Shown piece after piece: positions 38,545 to 51,061 of a stretch of 64,000 bases of DNA. Source of the stretch: Tatumella sp. JGM91 (GTDB taxonomy: Bacteria; Pseudomonadota; Gammaproteobacteria; Enterobacterales; Enterobacteriaceae); assembly GCF_018257575.1 (NCBI RefSeq), contig NZ_JAERJP010000005.1, positions 124,001-188,000 on the forward strand. The letters run 5' to 3'. How positions within the stretch are numbered: position 1 is the first letter of the stretch; every line of letters begins with the position of its first letter. The notes under the pieces were generated by a model. It searched no databases and had not been told where the DNA came from. It worked only from the letters and a program-made list of their open reading frames with translations. The position numbers and the translations under genes were made by a program.

Positions 38545-38578
38545 GTAAAAAAACCATGCCGCGGCATGGTTTTTTTAC
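38545..38578. terminator. Bidirectional terminator between lysP and yeiG
   Basis: GTAAAAAAACCATGCC and GGCATGGTTTTTTTAC form a near-perfect stem shared by the convergent genes. Confidence 0.9.
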
Positions 38579-38626
38579 TTACAGCAGAGGTTAATGTTGC
38601 GCTGATCGCCGTCCGGCGACGGCAGA

Positions 38627-39475
38627 CTATTCTGCGTCGTCCTGTAAATAACGGGAATGGAACCGCAGGTGGTCGTCTATCACGCTGGCAATAAAATAAT
38701 AGCTATGATCGTAGCCTTGCTGCCAGCGTAATGTGAAATCGAACTGTTGCTGACGTGCTATTTTTTCCAGGGCTTCTGGTTGTAATTGCAGGGGCAGAAA
38801 AGTATCGGCACTGCCCTGGTCAATCAGTACCGGCACCCGGTGAGAAGCTTGTTGCATCAGGGCACAGGCATCATAGCACTGCCAGTCAGCAACATTTTCC
38901 CCAAGGTAAGCCGTAAATGCTTTTTGTCCCCAGGGCACCTGCGCCGGATTGACAATCGGAGCAAAGGCCGAAACAGACGTAAAGCGGCCAGCCTCACGCA
39001 GGGCCAGTACCAGGGCCCCGTGTCCGCCCATGGAGTGCCCCATAATCGCCTGACGACCATTGAATGAAAACAGTCCGTCCAGTAATGACGGTAATTCAGT
39101 GGTCAGATAATCGTACATGCGGTAGTGCTGGTTCCAGGGGGCACGGGTGGCATTCAGGTAAAAACCGGCACCCTGTCCCAGGTCATAGGCAGCATCATCG
39201 GCAACATGCTCTCCGCGCGGGCTGGTATCAGGCATGACTAGCGCGATACCGGCTTGTGCAGCCAGCCGCTGGGCCCCGGACTTTATCGAAAAATTCTCAT
39301 CGGTGCAGGTCAGACCGGCAAGACACCAGATCAGCGGTACCGGGCCGGTAGCGGCCCGCGGGGGTAAAAACAGGCTGAATCTCATGGTGCATCCCAGCAC
39401 CGCAGAATGATGTTGCCAGCGTTGCTGGCGGCCGCCGAACATCAGGTGTTCTTCGCAGAGTGTCATCTCGGACAT
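38627..39475 (-). CDS. yeiG: S-formylglutathione hydrolase YeiG
   Basis: YeiG hydrolyses S-formylglutathione to formate and glutathione in formaldehyde detoxification. The 282-residue esterase starts [20 protein letters not shown] at 39475 behind AGGAGCCATT. The catalytic Ser is in [12 protein letters not shown], the Asp in [10 protein letters not shown] and the His in [36 protein letters not shown] is a family block. A PtrR-like regulator follows upstream on the same strand. Confidence 0.95.
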   Translation of the reverse strand: MSEMTLCEEHLMFGGRQQRWQHHSAVLGCTMRFSLFLPPRAATGPVPLIWCLAGLTCTDENFSIKSGAQRLAAQAGIALVMPDTSPRGEHVADDAAYDLGQGAGFYLNATRAPWNQHYRMYDYLTTELPSLLDGLFSFNGRQAIMGHSMGGHGALVLALREAGRFTSVSAFAPIVNPAQVPWGQKAFTAYLGENVADWQCYDACALMQQASHRVPVLIDQGSADTFLPLQLQPEALEKIARQQQFDFTLRWQQGYDHSYYFIASVIDDHLRFHSRYLQDDAE

Positions 39476-39533
39476 AATGGCTCCTGTCTTGTTCTCAGAG
39501 TGCATCACTGCCGGTCCGGGCAGTGATGCGTTA

Positions 39534-40439
39534 TTACAAATTACCGGTGCTGACTGGCCGTCCGGAGGCTGGCGGCGGGGTAAATAAGGTCAGCATTAAT
39601 TCTTTCAGTGCTTCGACATTGGGGGTAAATGCATCCCGTCGCCAGATCAGACAGGTTGACACCTTCCCATACTTTTCGGGCAGAGGGTGGGTTTTAATCC
39701 GTGTACGATCGCTGATTTGTGCCAGTACCGAGGCAGGCGCAATGGCCAGTCCGGCCCCTCCGGCCACACAGGCAATCATGGCATGATAAGAATGTATCTC
39801 CATAATACTGCCCGGCTGAGCATCTCCTTCGCGGAACCACTCTTCCAGTTTTAACCGGTAAGAACAGCTGTTACGGAAGGCGAAAAAAGTTTCACCCTGT
39901 ACATCCCGCGGGCAGGTGACCCGGTTGCGTTCGCTACTGGTGATCAGCACCAGCTCTTCTTCAAAAGCCACACAACTGTTTAACTCATCGTAACCTTCCG
40001 GTCTGTCGGCCAGTGCCGCCGCAACCGTACCTTCGCGGACATGATCGATAATTTCACCTGAAGTGCCGGTGATCAGTGACAGAGAGACGGCAGGGTAGCG
40101 CTGATGGTAAGCCGACAATAACGCCGGTAACCGGGTGGCGGCAGTGCTTTCCATGGTGCCAAGAGCAAAGTTACCCGAGGGTTCACCCTGGCGGGTCATA
40201 CTGATGGCTTCTTCGCTCAGGGCAAGTATACGCTGAGCATAGCCGAGGAAATTGTGGCCCATCGGTGATAAACGCACCCGCTGCTTTTCGCGGATCAGCA
40301 GAGCGGCCCCCAGTTCTTCCTCAAGTTGTTTTAGCCGGGTCGTCAGATTTGAGGGAACCCGGTGCAGTAGTTCCGCGGCACGGGCAACGGAACCGGTTTC
40401 TGCGACAGCACAAAACATCCGGAGCTGGACCAAATCCAT
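39534..40439 (-). CDS. LysR family regulator, PtrR/YneJ-like
   Basis: This 301-residue LTTR starts [20 protein letters not shown] at 40439. [74 protein letters not shown] and [19 protein letters not shown] match E. coli PtrR (YneJ) as I recall it. PtrR controls putrescine/succinate-semialdehyde genes in E. coli; here it lies upstream of yeiG on the same strand and divergent from folE, so its targets may differ. The frame upstream of 40439 lacks conservation. Confidence 0.87.
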   Translation of the reverse strand: MDLVQLRMFCAVAETGSVARAAELLHRVPSNLTTRLKQLEEELGAALLIREKQRVRLSPMGHNFLGYAQRILALSEEAISMTRQGEPSGNFALGTMESTAATRLPALLSAYHQRYPAVSLSLITGTSGEIIDHVREGTVAAALADRPEGYDELNSCVAFEEELVLITSSERNRVTCPRDVQGETFFAFRNSCSYRLKLEEWFREGDAQPGSIMEIHSYHAMIACVAGGAGLAIAPASVLAQISDRTRIKTHPLPEKYGKVSTCLIWRRDAFTPNVEALKELMLTLFTPPPASGRPVSTGNL

Positions 40440-40679
40440 AATTATTCTCTTTATGAAACTAACTTTAAACAGGTTATTCACGATTTGAGTTATTTTACGG
40501 CCAGAGCCGATGCCAGGCAACCTTGTTGTGCGGAGTAATCAGTGAATATATTTACACAGTGATAAAGGATGATTGCGGTAAGAGACTGGATAATCCTCGT
40601 GGACTGCTTCACAATATGCGCTGATGATGATGCTCCGTCCGCATTCAGGGCAGAGAATTCACCTGCCGGAGAAGAAATA

Positions 40680-41345
40680 ATGTCCATTTTTAGTCAGGAA
40701 GCGGCACTGGTACATGAAGCACTGGTGGCACGCGGTCTGGAAACCCCTTTACGTAAGCCTGCGCGTGAGCTGGATGACCAGACACGTAAATCGCTTATTG
40801 CCGGTCATATGACCGAAATTATGCAGTTACTGAATCTGGATTTGCAGGATGACAGCCTGACCGAAACGCCTCATCGTATTGCTAAAATGTACGTCGATGA
40901 AATTTTTTCCGGTCTGGACTACGCGAATTTCCCAAAGATTACGGTTATTGAAAACAAAATGAAGGTCGATGAAATGGTCACGGTACGTGATATTTCCCTG
41001 ACCAGTACCTGTGAACACCATTTTGTGACGATCGACGGTAAAGCGACGGTCGCTTATATCCCGAAAGATAAAGTGATCGGTCTTTCAAAGATTAACCGGA
41101 TTGTACAGTTTTTTGCACGGCGTCCGCAGGTACAGGAACGTCTGACCCAGCAGGTGCTGGTCGCGCTGCAAACTTTGCTCGGAACCAATAATGTCGCAGT
41201 GTGTATTGATGCGGTGCATTATTGTGTCAAAGCCCGCGGGGTGCAGGATGCCACCAGTGCAACCACCACCACCTCACTGGGGGGATTATTTAAGTCGAGT
41301 CAGAATACCCGCCAGGAGTTTTTACGGTCCGTCAGACATAACTGA
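40680..41345 (+). CDS. folE: GTP cyclohydrolase I
   Basis: FolE converts GTP to 7,8-dihydroneopterin triphosphate, the first step of folate synthesis. The 221-residue protein starts [20 protein letters not shown] at 40680 behind GGAGAAG. Zinc and substrate residues appear in [41 protein letters not shown] and [10 protein letters not shown]. The C-terminus [17 protein letters not shown] is as in E. coli. It is divergent from the LysR gene. Confidence 0.98.
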   Translation: MSIFSQEAALVHEALVARGLETPLRKPARELDDQTRKSLIAGHMTEIMQLLNLDLQDDSLTETPHRIAKMYVDEIFSGLDYANFPKITVIENKMKVDEMVTVRDISLTSTCEHHFVTIDGKATVAYIPKDKVIGLSKINRIVQFFARRPQVQERLTQQVLVALQTLLGTNNVAVCIDAVHYCVKARGVQDATSATTTTSLGGLFKSSQNTRQEFLRSVRHN

Positions 41346-41409
41346 TCTCTTTTTTACAGGGTCCGCCGGTGAATACGGTGCCGGCCCTGGCTTGCTTTGC
41401 AGGACACCC

Positions 41410-43365
<1,956 letters not shown>

Positions 43366-43480
43366 TTATTACTCACTTATTGACGGTTAAAGTGACTCAA
43401 GGGTACTTGAGCCACTTCGGGCAGGCAAGGTCTGATATTGGCTCCGGCAATGTCAGAGAGTTACTGCCGGGAAGCCGCTG

Positions 43481-45178
43481 TCAGATTGAGGTACGTCGAT
43501 AGTGACGGTACAGGGGTTTCCAGAAGTTATCTTCTACTGCCTGTGAAAGAGCCTCTTCTGACGTTTCCGCGGCCACACCTTCGGCCTGTGCCGCTTTTGC
43601 AACGGCTATCGCGATATAACGGGAGACCTGCTGGATATCTTTTAACTCTGGCAGAACAGCACCTTCACCGCGGGTCGCTAACGGTGAGCAGTCGGCCAGC
43701 GCCCGACTGGCGCTCATCAGCATGGCATCGGTGATCCGGCTGGCTTTAGAAGCCAGTACACCAAGACCGATTCCCGGGAAGATATAAGCATTATTACACT
43801 GTGCAATCGGATAGGTTTTATCCTGCCAGGTCACCGGGGCAAAGGGACTGCCGGTGGCGACCAGGGCTGCGCCCTCGGTCCAGGCGATCAGATCGGCAGG
43901 TACCGCTTCAACCCGTGATGTCGGATTAGATAACGGCATAATGATTGGCCGCGGACAGTGGCGATGCATTTCCCGGATAATTTCTTCGGTAAACAGCCCC
44001 GGTTGTCCGGAGACGCCAATCAGTACGGTCGGTTTTGCGTTACGTACAACATCCAGCAGAGATACAGCATCGTTTTCTGTCTGCCAGCCGGCAATATGCG
44101 CAGAATCCTGAATCAGGCGGGTCTGGAATGGCAGCAGGTTGGTGAGTTTATCCGTGAGCAGGCCATAACGATCGACCATCATTACCCGCTGACGGGCCTG
44201 TTTATCGCTCAGTCCGTCCGCTTTCATCTCGGTAATAATTTGTTCTGCAATTCCGCAGCCTGCAGAGCCGGCACCGAGGAAGACGACGGTCTGCTCAGAA
44301 ATCCGGCTTCCGGCAGCGCGGCTGGCCGCCACCAGGGTGCCGACAGCGACGGCTGCAGTGCCCTGGATATCGTCGTTAAAACAGCACAGTTCGTCGCGGT
44401 ATTGCTCCAGCAACGGCATCGCATTTTTCTGAGCAAAGTCTTCAAACTGCAACAGAACATTGGGCCAGCGGCGCTTGACGGCCGAAATAAATTCGTTCAC
44501 AAATGTTGTGTACTCTTCGCCGCTGATCCGCGGATGACGCCAGCCCATATACAGAGGATCGTTGAGTAATTGCTGATTGTTAGTACCGACATCCAGCGCT
44601 ATGGGTAACGTATAGGCAGGGCTGATGCCGCCACAGGCGGTATACAGTGAGAGTTTACCAATAGGTATTCCCATACCACCAATGCCTAAATCGCCTAAAC
44701 CGAGAATTCGCTCGCCGTCAGTGACGACAATAACTTTGACATTCTGCTTAGTGGCATTTTGCAGCATATCTTCGATATGCTCACGGTTAGGGTATGAGAT
44801 AAAAACACCGCGGGCACGGCGATAAATTTCAGAAAAGTGTTCACAGGCCGTGCCGACGGTCGGGGTATAGATGATTGGCATCACCTCTTCCAGATGGTCA
44901 TCCAGCAGACGGTAAAACAGTGTCTCATTGGTATCCTGAATATTACGCAAAAAGACGTGTTTATCGTTATTGTTTTTAAATTGCTGAAACTGGTGCCAGG
45001 CACGTTCTGCTTGTTCTTCGATAGTTTCTACGGTTTCAGGAAGTAATCCGTTAAGATTAAATTCGTTACGTTCTTCCTGCGTAAAGGCACTGCCTTTATT
45101 AAGTAACGGAAATTCTAACAGAATAGGGCCGGCATAAGGGATATACAGCGGGCGTTTGCTTTCGTAATCGAGTTCCAT
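43481..45178 (-). CDS. maeA: NAD-dependent malic enzyme MaeA
   Basis: MaeA decarboxylates malate to pyruvate with NAD+. The chosen start [20 protein letters not shown] (45178) gives 565 residues, the E. coli length. An ATG three codons upstream sits too close to the GAGGAG ribosome binding site. Motifs are [22 protein letters not shown], the metal/active-site segment [16 protein letters not shown], the nucleotide-binding [14 protein letters not shown], and the C-terminus YRHYRRTSI. In E. coli maeA is far away; here it lies between sanA and cdd. Confidence 0.96.
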   Translation of the reverse strand: MELDYESKRPLYIPYAGPILLEFPLLNKGSAFTQEERNEFNLNGLLPETVETIEEQAERAWHQFQQFKNNNDKHVFLRNIQDTNETLFYRLLDDHLEEVMPIIYTPTVGTACEHFSEIYRRARGVFISYPNREHIEDMLQNATKQNVKVIVVTDGERILGLGDLGIGGMGIPIGKLSLYTACGGISPAYTLPIALDVGTNNQQLLNDPLYMGWRHPRISGEEYTTFVNEFISAVKRRWPNVLLQFEDFAQKNAMPLLEQYRDELCCFNDDIQGTAAVAVGTLVAASRAAGSRISEQTVVFLGAGSAGCGIAEQIITEMKADGLSDKQARQRVMMVDRYGLLTDKLTNLLPFQTRLIQDSAHIAGWQTENDAVSLLDVVRNAKPTVLIGVSGQPGLFTEEIIREMHRHCPRPIIMPLSNPTSRVEAVPADLIAWTEGAALVATGSPFAPVTWQDKTYPIAQCNNAYIFPGIGLGVLASKASRITDAMLMSASRALADCSPLATRGEGAVLPELKDIQQVSRYIAIAVAKAAQAEGVAAETSEEALSQAVEDNFWKPLYRHYRRTSI

Positions 45179-45329
45179 GTCGTGCATGCTCCTCAGCGTT
45201 TTCTCCGGCGGCCACAGCGGCTGGCCGAAGGTATCAGGGTAAGACAAAAATATAGCCTTCAGCTGCCGATGATAAGCAGAAAAAATCAATAAAATGTTAA
45301 TGCCGCCGCAAATTTAGCCGCGGCGGGGG

Positions 45330-46217
45330 CTACAGTGACAGACTGACCTCTCGTAACTGATCACACCCCAGAGCCGCGAGGGTTGCCCGGGTCGCCGCCA
45401 GCTGACTGACTGCGGCCTGTTCAGATTCGGCCAGTACCGCTTGCTGAATATCAAGGCAATTGCCCCCCTGTAAGTTAAGCAGTATCAGGGCGGATTGTAA
45501 CGGCGGCAGTGACGGGTTATAGGCGGCATTTTCTGCATAGCGACCTGCATAAATAGTACCGTTGCTGGTCATTAAGGCCACTCCGCTATAGGCAGAAGAA
45601 TAGGGAGCATAGCTTTTAGCCGCTGCCCTGATAGCCGCCTGTTGCAGGGCATCACCACTGACCGGGAAATTCTGCGTCTGGTCATCCATCAGCAGATCAT
45701 TGATCTGCAAATCTGCAGGGCCAAAAGCATCAGGCAGATAGTCGGCCAGAGTTCGTGGCGGTTTACCGGGCAGACACAACACCAGCTCTCCGCCACTGTT
45801 GAGTTCATTCATAAACTGACGACAATGGCCGCAGGGGGTGTAGTTGACGGTCACCGCCGCCAGTTTCTTTTCACCGGACAGCCAGGCATGGGTGATAGCG
45901 CTCTGTTCGGCATGGACTGTTTGCTGCATGGTGGCGCCGCGGAATTCCATATTGGCGCCGAAGTACCAGTTGCCACTGGTGCCGCGGGCGATTGCGCCGA
46001 CATTAAACGCGGATAATGGTGTCACCGCACAACTGGCAGCCAGTGGCAGTAAGGCCAGAGCCAGGGCATTCTCGTCCAGACCTGTGTCTGCGGTTAACTG
46101 ACTCACTGTCTGCGCGGACAGAATCGCTGTAAACTGCGGATCCTCCAGCACAGGACGCAGGGCGGCCTGTAAGCGGGGAGTCAGTGTTTCAAATGCGGTG
46201 GTGTAACGTGGGTGCAT
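45330..46217 (-). CDS. cdd: Cytidine deaminase
   Basis: Cdd deaminates cytidine and deoxycytidine to uridine forms. The 295-residue dimeric-type enzyme starts [20 protein letters not shown] at 46217 behind GAGG. The catalytic Glu is in [13 protein letters not shown] and the zinc cysteines in [15 protein letters not shown]. The C-terminal pseudo-domain contains [14 protein letters not shown] and [22 protein letters not shown]-like site lies upstream, in line with E. coli CRP/CytR control. Confidence 0.96.
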   Translation of the reverse strand: MHPRYTTAFETLTPRLQAALRPVLEDPQFTAILSAQTVSQLTADTGLDENALALALLPLAASCAVTPLSAFNVGAIARGTSGNWYFGANMEFRGATMQQTVHAEQSAITHAWLSGEKKLAAVTVNYTPCGHCRQFMNELNSGGELVLCLPGKPPRTLADYLPDAFGPADLQINDLLMDDQTQNFPVSGDALQQAAIRAAAKSYAPYSSAYSGVALMTSNGTIYAGRYAENAAYNPSLPPLQSALILLNLQGGNCLDIQQAVLAESEQAAVSQLAATRATLAALGCDQLREVSLSL

Positions 46218-46259
46218 ACGAAGCCTCATTCAGTGAAACTGCGGTATCTGATTTTTATA

Positions 46260-46330
46260 TGTGATCTCTATCAAATGCACAATGTACACGGCGGTTTGCA
46301 TTACAACTTTGCGCGATTCATCGCAAAGTT
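46260..46330 (-). promoter_or_regulatory. CRP-like site and inverted repeat upstream of cdd
   Basis: TGTGA-TCTCTA-TCAAA (46260-46275) fits the CRP pattern TGTGA-N6-TCACA with mismatches in the second half. Further upstream AACTTTGCG (46305-46313) and CGCAAAGTT (46322-46330) form a perfect 9-bp inverted repeat. Both lie in the cdd promoter region; CRP binding is inferred, and the second element is unassigned. Confidence 0.5.
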
Positions 46331-46371
46331 TTTCTGACAGACATCAAGATTCAGAGGGAAGGATGAATTCC

Positions 46372-46402
46372 GCGGAAAAAAAAGCCGGTTTACACCGGCT
46401 TA
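46372..46402 (-). terminator. Terminator of metG
   Basis: On the reverse strand AAGCCGG, a 6-base loop and CCGGCTT are followed by a run of eight or more T, about 25 bases after the metG stop. Confidence 0.88.
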
Positions 46403-46427
46403 TGGACTGAGGGCATGGCTGGCAGAA

Positions 46428-48494
46428 TTAACCGACCTGCATGCCCGGCTGTGCGCCGCTGTCGGCGGACAGGATAAATAAATCGCTGCCGCCACTGCCG
46501 GCAGATAACACCATGCCTTCCGATACGCCAAAACGCATCTTACGCGGTGCAAGGTTTGCTACAATAATGGTCAGACGGCCGGTCAGTACCGACGGATCCG
46601 GATAGGCCGCACGGATACCTGAAAAAATCTGACGCTTTTCACCGCCGACATCCAGTACCAGGCGCAGTAGTTTATCAGACCCTTCGACCAGTTCAGCCTG
46701 CTCAATCAGCGCTACCCGCATATCTACTTTGGCAAAATCATCGATACTAATAATACCTTCTGCCTGTACATCTGCTTTTTTAGCCGGCTTTTCGGCCACA
46801 GCGGTTTTCTTCGGTTTGGCGGCAGCCGGTGCTGTGGTCTGGCCAGCATCGTGTTTAGAGGCTTCGATCAGTCCGTTAACTTTTGCCATTTCAATACGCT
46901 GATACAGTGCTTTAAATGGTGCCACAGTGTGGCCAGTCAGAGGCCGGGCCACACCGTCCCATGTCAGCTCACTGTTTAGGAAGTTTTCACAACGTTCAGC
47001 CAGCTCCGGCAGTACCGGCTTCAGCCAGGTCATCAGCACGCGGAACAGATGGATACCCATTGAGCAGACAGACTGCAGTTCAGCATCACGGCCTTCCTGC
47101 TTCGCAATAACCCACGGGGCCTGCTCATCGACATAACGGTTTGCCATATCTGCCAGTGACATAATTTCACGGATCGCACGGCTGAACTCACGGCTTGCCC
47201 ATGCTTCACCAATTTTCTCGCTGGCATCGACAAAGGTCTGATACAGGGCAGGGTCTGCCAGAGTCTCTGACAGCTGACCATTAAAACGTTTGGTAATAAA
47301 CCCGGCATTGCGTGACGCCAGATTAACCACTTTATTCACGATGTCAGCATTTACCCGCTGGACAAAATCTTCCAGGTTCAGGTCAATATCGTCAATGCGT
47401 GAAGAGAGTTTAGCCGCATAGTAGTAACGCAGGCTGTCGGCATCCAGGTGTTGCAGCCAGGTACTGGCTTTAATGAAAGTCCCCCGCGATTTTGACATTT
47501 TAGCGCCGTTAACCGTCACATAACCGTGTACAAACAGGTTATCCGGTTTACGGTACTGGCTGCCTTCCAGCATGGCCGGCCAGAACAGGCTGTGGAAATA
47601 AACAATATCTTTACCGATAAAATGGTACAGCTCGGTAGAAGAATCTTTCTTCCAGTATTCGTCAAAATCCAGATCACCGCGTTTATCACACAGATTTTTA
47701 AACGACCCCATGTAACCGATAGGCGCATCCAGCCAGACATAGAAATATTTACCAGGGGCTCCGGGGATTTCGAAACCGAAATAAGGCGCATCGCGGGAAA
47801 TATCCCACTGTTGCAAACCGGAATCGAACCACTCCTGCATCTTATTAGCGACCTGTTCCTGCAGCGCACCGGAGCGGGTCCAGGTTTGCAACATGGCAGA
47901 GAATGATGGCAGATCAAAGAAGAAATGCTCTGAGTCACGCATTACAGGTGTTGCACCGGAAATCACCGATTTCGGTTCAATAAGCTCGGTCGGGCTGTAG
48001 GTTGCCCCGCAGACTTCGCAGTTATCGCCATACTGATCGGCAGCTTTACATTTAGGACAGCTGCCTTTTACGAAGCGATCCGGTAAAAACATGCCTTTTT
48101 CCGGGTCATATAACTGGGAGATGGTACGGTTTTTAATAAAACCGTTCTCTTTCAGCCGGCCATAGATTTGTTCAGACAGCTCGCGGTTTTCTTCGCTGTG
48201 GGTTGAGTGGTAGTTGTCATAGCTGATATTAAACCCGGCGAAATCCGTCTGATGTTCCCGGCTCATATCATCAATCATTTTTTCCGGAGCAACACCCAGT
48301 TGCTGCGCTTTGAGCATGATTGGAGTACCGTGGGCATCATCAGCACAGATAAACCACACGGTATTGCCACGCATTCGCTGGTAACGTACCCAGATGTCTG
48401 CCTGGATATGTTCCAGCATATGCCCGAGATGGATAGATCCATTAGCGTACGGCAGAGCGCACGTTACCATTATTTTTTTTGCGACTTGAGTCAT
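46428..48494 (-). CDS. metG: Methionyl-tRNA synthetase
   Basis: MetG charges tRNA-Met. The 688-residue protein (E. coli 677) starts [20 protein letters not shown] at 48494. The HIGH-type motif is HLGHMLEH, the KMSKS motif is in [10 protein letters not shown], and the zinc knuckle is [20 protein letters not shown]. The C-terminal EMAP-like tRNA-binding dimerisation domain starts near [16 protein letters not shown]. An Ala/Lys-rich linker precedes it. It is divergent from apbC, as in E. coli. Confidence 0.98.
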   Translation of the reverse strand: MTQVAKKIMVTCALPYANGSIHLGHMLEHIQADIWVRYQRMRGNTVWFICADDAHGTPIMLKAQQLGVAPEKMIDDMSREHQTDFAGFNISYDNYHSTHSEENRELSEQIYGRLKENGFIKNRTISQLYDPEKGMFLPDRFVKGSCPKCKAADQYGDNCEVCGATYSPTELIEPKSVISGATPVMRDSEHFFFDLPSFSAMLQTWTRSGALQEQVANKMQEWFDSGLQQWDISRDAPYFGFEIPGAPGKYFYVWLDAPIGYMGSFKNLCDKRGDLDFDEYWKKDSSTELYHFIGKDIVYFHSLFWPAMLEGSQYRKPDNLFVHGYVTVNGAKMSKSRGTFIKASTWLQHLDADSLRYYYAAKLSSRIDDIDLNLEDFVQRVNADIVNKVVNLASRNAGFITKRFNGQLSETLADPALYQTFVDASEKIGEAWASREFSRAIREIMSLADMANRYVDEQAPWVIAKQEGRDAELQSVCSMGIHLFRVLMTWLKPVLPELAERCENFLNSELTWDGVARPLTGHTVAPFKALYQRIEMAKVNGLIEASKHDAGQTTAPAAAKPKKTAVAEKPAKKADVQAEGIISIDDFAKVDMRVALIEQAELVEGSDKLLRLVLDVGGEKRQIFSGIRAAYPDPSVLTGRLTIIVANLAPRKMRFGVSEGMVLSAGSGGSDLFILSADSGAQPGMQVG

Positions 48495-48680
48495 AGTTTG
48501 CGTAGCTTTCTGTTGGTTTGGAAAAGAACATAGAATGGTAACCGAAGGCACCGTTAACGTAAACAAGTGGCGGGTGATAATGCTTATCCGGTGTCGCCGT
48601 TACGCCGGCCATTCTGCTAGGATAGAGACTGATTGATTTTTTTACGTTGTTTTAACAATGCATCGTTACAAGGAGAAGGG

Positions 48681-49793
48681 ATGATGTCAGATGCCCGTCA
48701 GCATCACTCACCGGAAATATTGCGCCAGCAGGTCAGCGCCGTATTACAACGCTTTGAACACCCGACACTGCAACAGGATCTGATTCGGCTGAAAGCTGTC
48801 CGCCATGTGGCTTTGCTGGATAATATACTGCATATAGAAATAGTGATGCCCTTTGCCTGGCAGTCAGCATTTGAGGCGTTACAACGCACCGCTCAGCAGC
48901 AATTACTGCAGCTGAGCGGTGCACAGGGCATTGAATGGCGACTGAGTTGTGATATTGCCACCCTGAAACGGGTAAAAAATCAGCCCTCCAGCCACGGGGT
49001 AAAAAATATTATTGCTGTCAGTTCCGGAAAAGGGGGAGTAGGTAAATCATCCACGGCGATTAATCTGGCACTGGCCTTACAGGCAGAAGGCGCACGGGTC
49101 GGTTTGCTGGATGCTGATATTTATGGCCCGTCGGTACCCCTGATGATGGGGACCGAACAACAACGGCCCTCCTCACCGGATGGTAAGCATATGGCACCGG
49201 TGATGGCACACGGTCTGGCGACCAATTCAATAGGTTACCTGGTCACGGAAGAAAACGCGATGGTCTGGCGCGGGCCGATGGCCAGTAAAGCGTTGTTGCA
49301 ATTACTGAATGAAACCCTGTGGCCGGATCTTGATTATCTGATCATCGATATGCCCCCGGGAACCGGTGATATCCAGTTAACACTGGCACAAAATATTCCG
49401 GTGACTGCGGCCCTGGTGGTTACCACTCCGCAGGATGTGGCCTTACTGGATGCCCGTAAAGGGGTCGTGATGTTCAACAAAGTTGATGTGCCGGTGCTGG
49501 GGATCATCGAGAATATGAGCCAGCATATTTGCAGCAACTGCGGGCACCATGAAGCCATTTTCGGCACCGGCGGCGCAGAAAGGCTGGCTGAAGAGTATGG
49601 TATTACTCTGTGCGGGCAAATCCCGCTGCATATTTCGTTACGTGAAGATCTGGATGCCGGGCTGCCGACGGTGACCCGTCAGCCCGACGGTGAGTTTACC
49701 CGGCGATATCGGCAGATCGCCGGTGGCATTGCTGCCGGTTTGTACTGGCAGGGTGAGGTTATTCCTGCCGATATCAGCTTCCGCGCCCTGTAA
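48681..49793 (+). CDS. apbC: Iron-sulfur cluster carrier protein ApbC (Mrp)
   Basis: ApbC is a MinD/ParA-type ATPase that carries Fe-S clusters to apoproteins. The 370-residue protein starts MMSDARQHHSPEIL behind AAGGAGAAGGG (the second ATG at 48684 is equally possible). An N-terminal MIP18-like domain is followed by the deviant P-loop VSSGKGGVGKSSTAINLA and DADIYGPSVP. The cluster-binding CxxC is in HICSNCGHHEAIFG. The C-terminus LYWQGEVIPADISFRAL matches E. coli. Confidence 0.96.
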   Translation: MMSDARQHHSPEILRQQVSAVLQRFEHPTLQQDLIRLKAVRHVALLDNILHIEIVMPFAWQSAFEALQRTAQQQLLQLSGAQGIEWRLSCDIATLKRVKNQPSSHGVKNIIAVSSGKGGVGKSSTAINLALALQAEGARVGLLDADIYGPSVPLMMGTEQQRPSSPDGKHMAPVMAHGLATNSIGYLVTEENAMVWRGPMASKALLQLLNETLWPDLDYLIIDMPPGTGDIQLTLAQNIPVTAALVVTTPQDVALLDARKGVVMFNKVDVPVLGIIENMSQHICSNCGHHEAIFGTGGAERLAEEYGITLCGQIPLHISLREDLDAGLPTVTRQPDGEFTRRYRQIAGGIAAGLYWQGEVIPADISFRAL

Positions 49794-49823
49794 GCGAATG
49801 TTGCGTCCGGCACCAGTGGAAAG

Positions 49824-50270
49824 TCACGGCTGGCGCGGGTAATGCATCAGGATATAGTCACCTTCTTCTCCGCAGCCGGTGGCAATCTCCTGCCAGCCGT
49901 GTCGGTGATAAAAACGGCGGGCGCGCTGGTTTACCGCCATACATTTGAGGCTGCCAGTGGCGGTGAATCGCCGGCAGACATCCTGTAATAAGGCTGTGCC
50001 AATTCCCTGCTCCTGACAGGACGGGCTGACAAACAGGCTATGTAAAAAATTATCCACTACAGCACAGGATGAAAATCCGGCCCGCTGTTCACCGTCCATG
50101 GCAACCCGCACTTTTTCGCCAGTAATTAACCGGTCAAAATCTTCCAGTTGCCAGTCTTCACCTTTCAGCCAGTGCCAGTTTGCACGGCGGCTGGCGAGAT
50201 ATAACGTTCGCAGAAAGGGACGATCAGCCTCATCATAATCACGAATGATGACTGGCGCAGAGTGGCCCAT
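49824..50270 (-). CDS. GNAT family N-acetyltransferase
   Basis: This 148-residue single-domain acetyltransferase has an unknown substrate. It starts MGHSAPVIIRDYDEADRPFL at 50270 behind GGGAG with 6-base spacing, in preference to an upstream ATG. The acetyl-CoA-binding loop is SPSCQEQGIGTALLQDV, and NQRARRFYHRHGWQEIA is the usual GNAT C-terminal block. It is transcribed away from ahpC, and the OxyR-type site lies in the shared upstream region. Confidence 0.85.
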   Translation of the reverse strand: MGHSAPVIIRDYDEADRPFLRTLYLASRRANWHWLKGEDWQLEDFDRLITGEKVRVAMDGEQRAGFSSCAVVDNFLHSLFVSPSCQEQGIGTALLQDVCRRFTATGSLKCMAVNQRARRFYHRHGWQEIATGCGEEGDYILMHYPRQP

Positions 50271-50331
50271 AACAGACTCCCATGGGGTAAATTCAGGTGA
50301 CCAGTTCAGCACAATGCTGAGCGCGGGGTTA

Positions 50332-50368
50332 ATAGATTTTAGTTATCAAATCGATAATAACAGAGTAT
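50332..50368 (+). promoter_or_regulatory. OxyR operator upstream of ahpC
   Basis: Four tetramers with exact 7-base spacers fit the OxyR pattern ATAG-N7-CTAT-N7-ATAG-N7-CTAT: ATAG (50332), TTAT (50343), ATAA (50354) and GTAT (50365). The site ends 58 bp before the ahpC start, suitable for activation of its promoter. Confidence 0.8.
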
Positions 50369-50426
50369 TAGCCGCTGCCCGCTAAAGAGGTTACTTTGGC
50401 ATCCTACTTTTACGGAGGGGCAACTG

Positions 50427-50990
50427 ATGTCAATTATCAACACTAAGATCAAACCGTTTAAAAACAGCGCATTCAAAGAAGGTCAGTTTATCGAACTGAC
50501 AGAGAAAGATACGGAAGGTAAGTGGAGTGTCTTCTTTTTCTACCCGGCTGATTTTACTTTTGTCTGCCCGACCGAACTGGGTGATGTGGCAGATCACTAT
50601 GATGAGTTTCGTAAACTGGGTGTCGATATCTACTCTGTCTCCACGGATACCCATTTTACCCACAAAGCATGGCATGGCAGCTCTGAAACTATCGGCAAAA
50701 TCCGTTATGCGATGATCGGTGACCCGACCGGAGCACTGACGCGTAATTTCGAAATTATGCGTGAAGAACAGGGACTGGCAGATCGTGGCACCTTTATTGT
50801 TGACCCGGAAGGGGTCATTCAGGCGATCGAAATTACCGCAGAAGGCATCGGTCGTGATGCATCTGACCTGCTGCGTAAAGTAAAAGCAGCCCAGTATGTG
50901 GCAAGCCATCCGGGTGAAGTCTGCCCTGCAAAATGGAAGGAAGGGGAAGCGACACTGTCTCCTTCATTAGATCTGGTCGGTAAAATCTGA
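50427..50990 (+). CDS. ahpC: Alkyl hydroperoxide reductase AhpC (peroxiredoxin)
   Basis: AhpC reduces peroxides and is recycled by AhpF. It has 187 residues, the E. coli length. The peroxidatic Cys is in [18 protein letters not shown], the resolving Cys in [11 protein letters not shown]. The start [20 protein letters not shown] follows GGAGGGGCAACTG. The OxyR-type operator upstream indicates peroxide induction. Confidence 0.98.
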   Translation: MSIINTKIKPFKNSAFKEGQFIELTEKDTEGKWSVFFFYPADFTFVCPTELGDVADHYDEFRKLGVDIYSVSTDTHFTHKAWHGSSETIGKIRYAMIGDPTGALTRNFEIMREEQGLADRGTFIVDPEGVIQAIEITAEGIGRDASDLLRKVKAAQYVASHPGEVCPAKWKEGEATLSPSLDLVGKI

Positions 50991-51020
50991 TCAGTGCGCC
51001 AGCCAGGGGTTTGTTTTTTC

Positions 51021-51045
51021 ACGGGTGCTGAGGCACCCGTTTTTC
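51021..51045 (+). terminator. Intercistronic hairpin between ahpC and ahpF
   Basis: ACGGGTGC, TGA(G) and GCACCCGT are followed by five T. This looks like a partial terminator that would lower ahpF expression relative to ahpC. Confidence 0.75.
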
Positions 51046-51061
51046 TGCCAGGGAGATCACC

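Noticed and set aside
43958..44569. Long open frame (203 codons) on the plus strand
   Set aside because: It lies entirely antisense to the conserved maeA gene, has no ribosome binding site or family resemblance, and is a codon-bias shadow.
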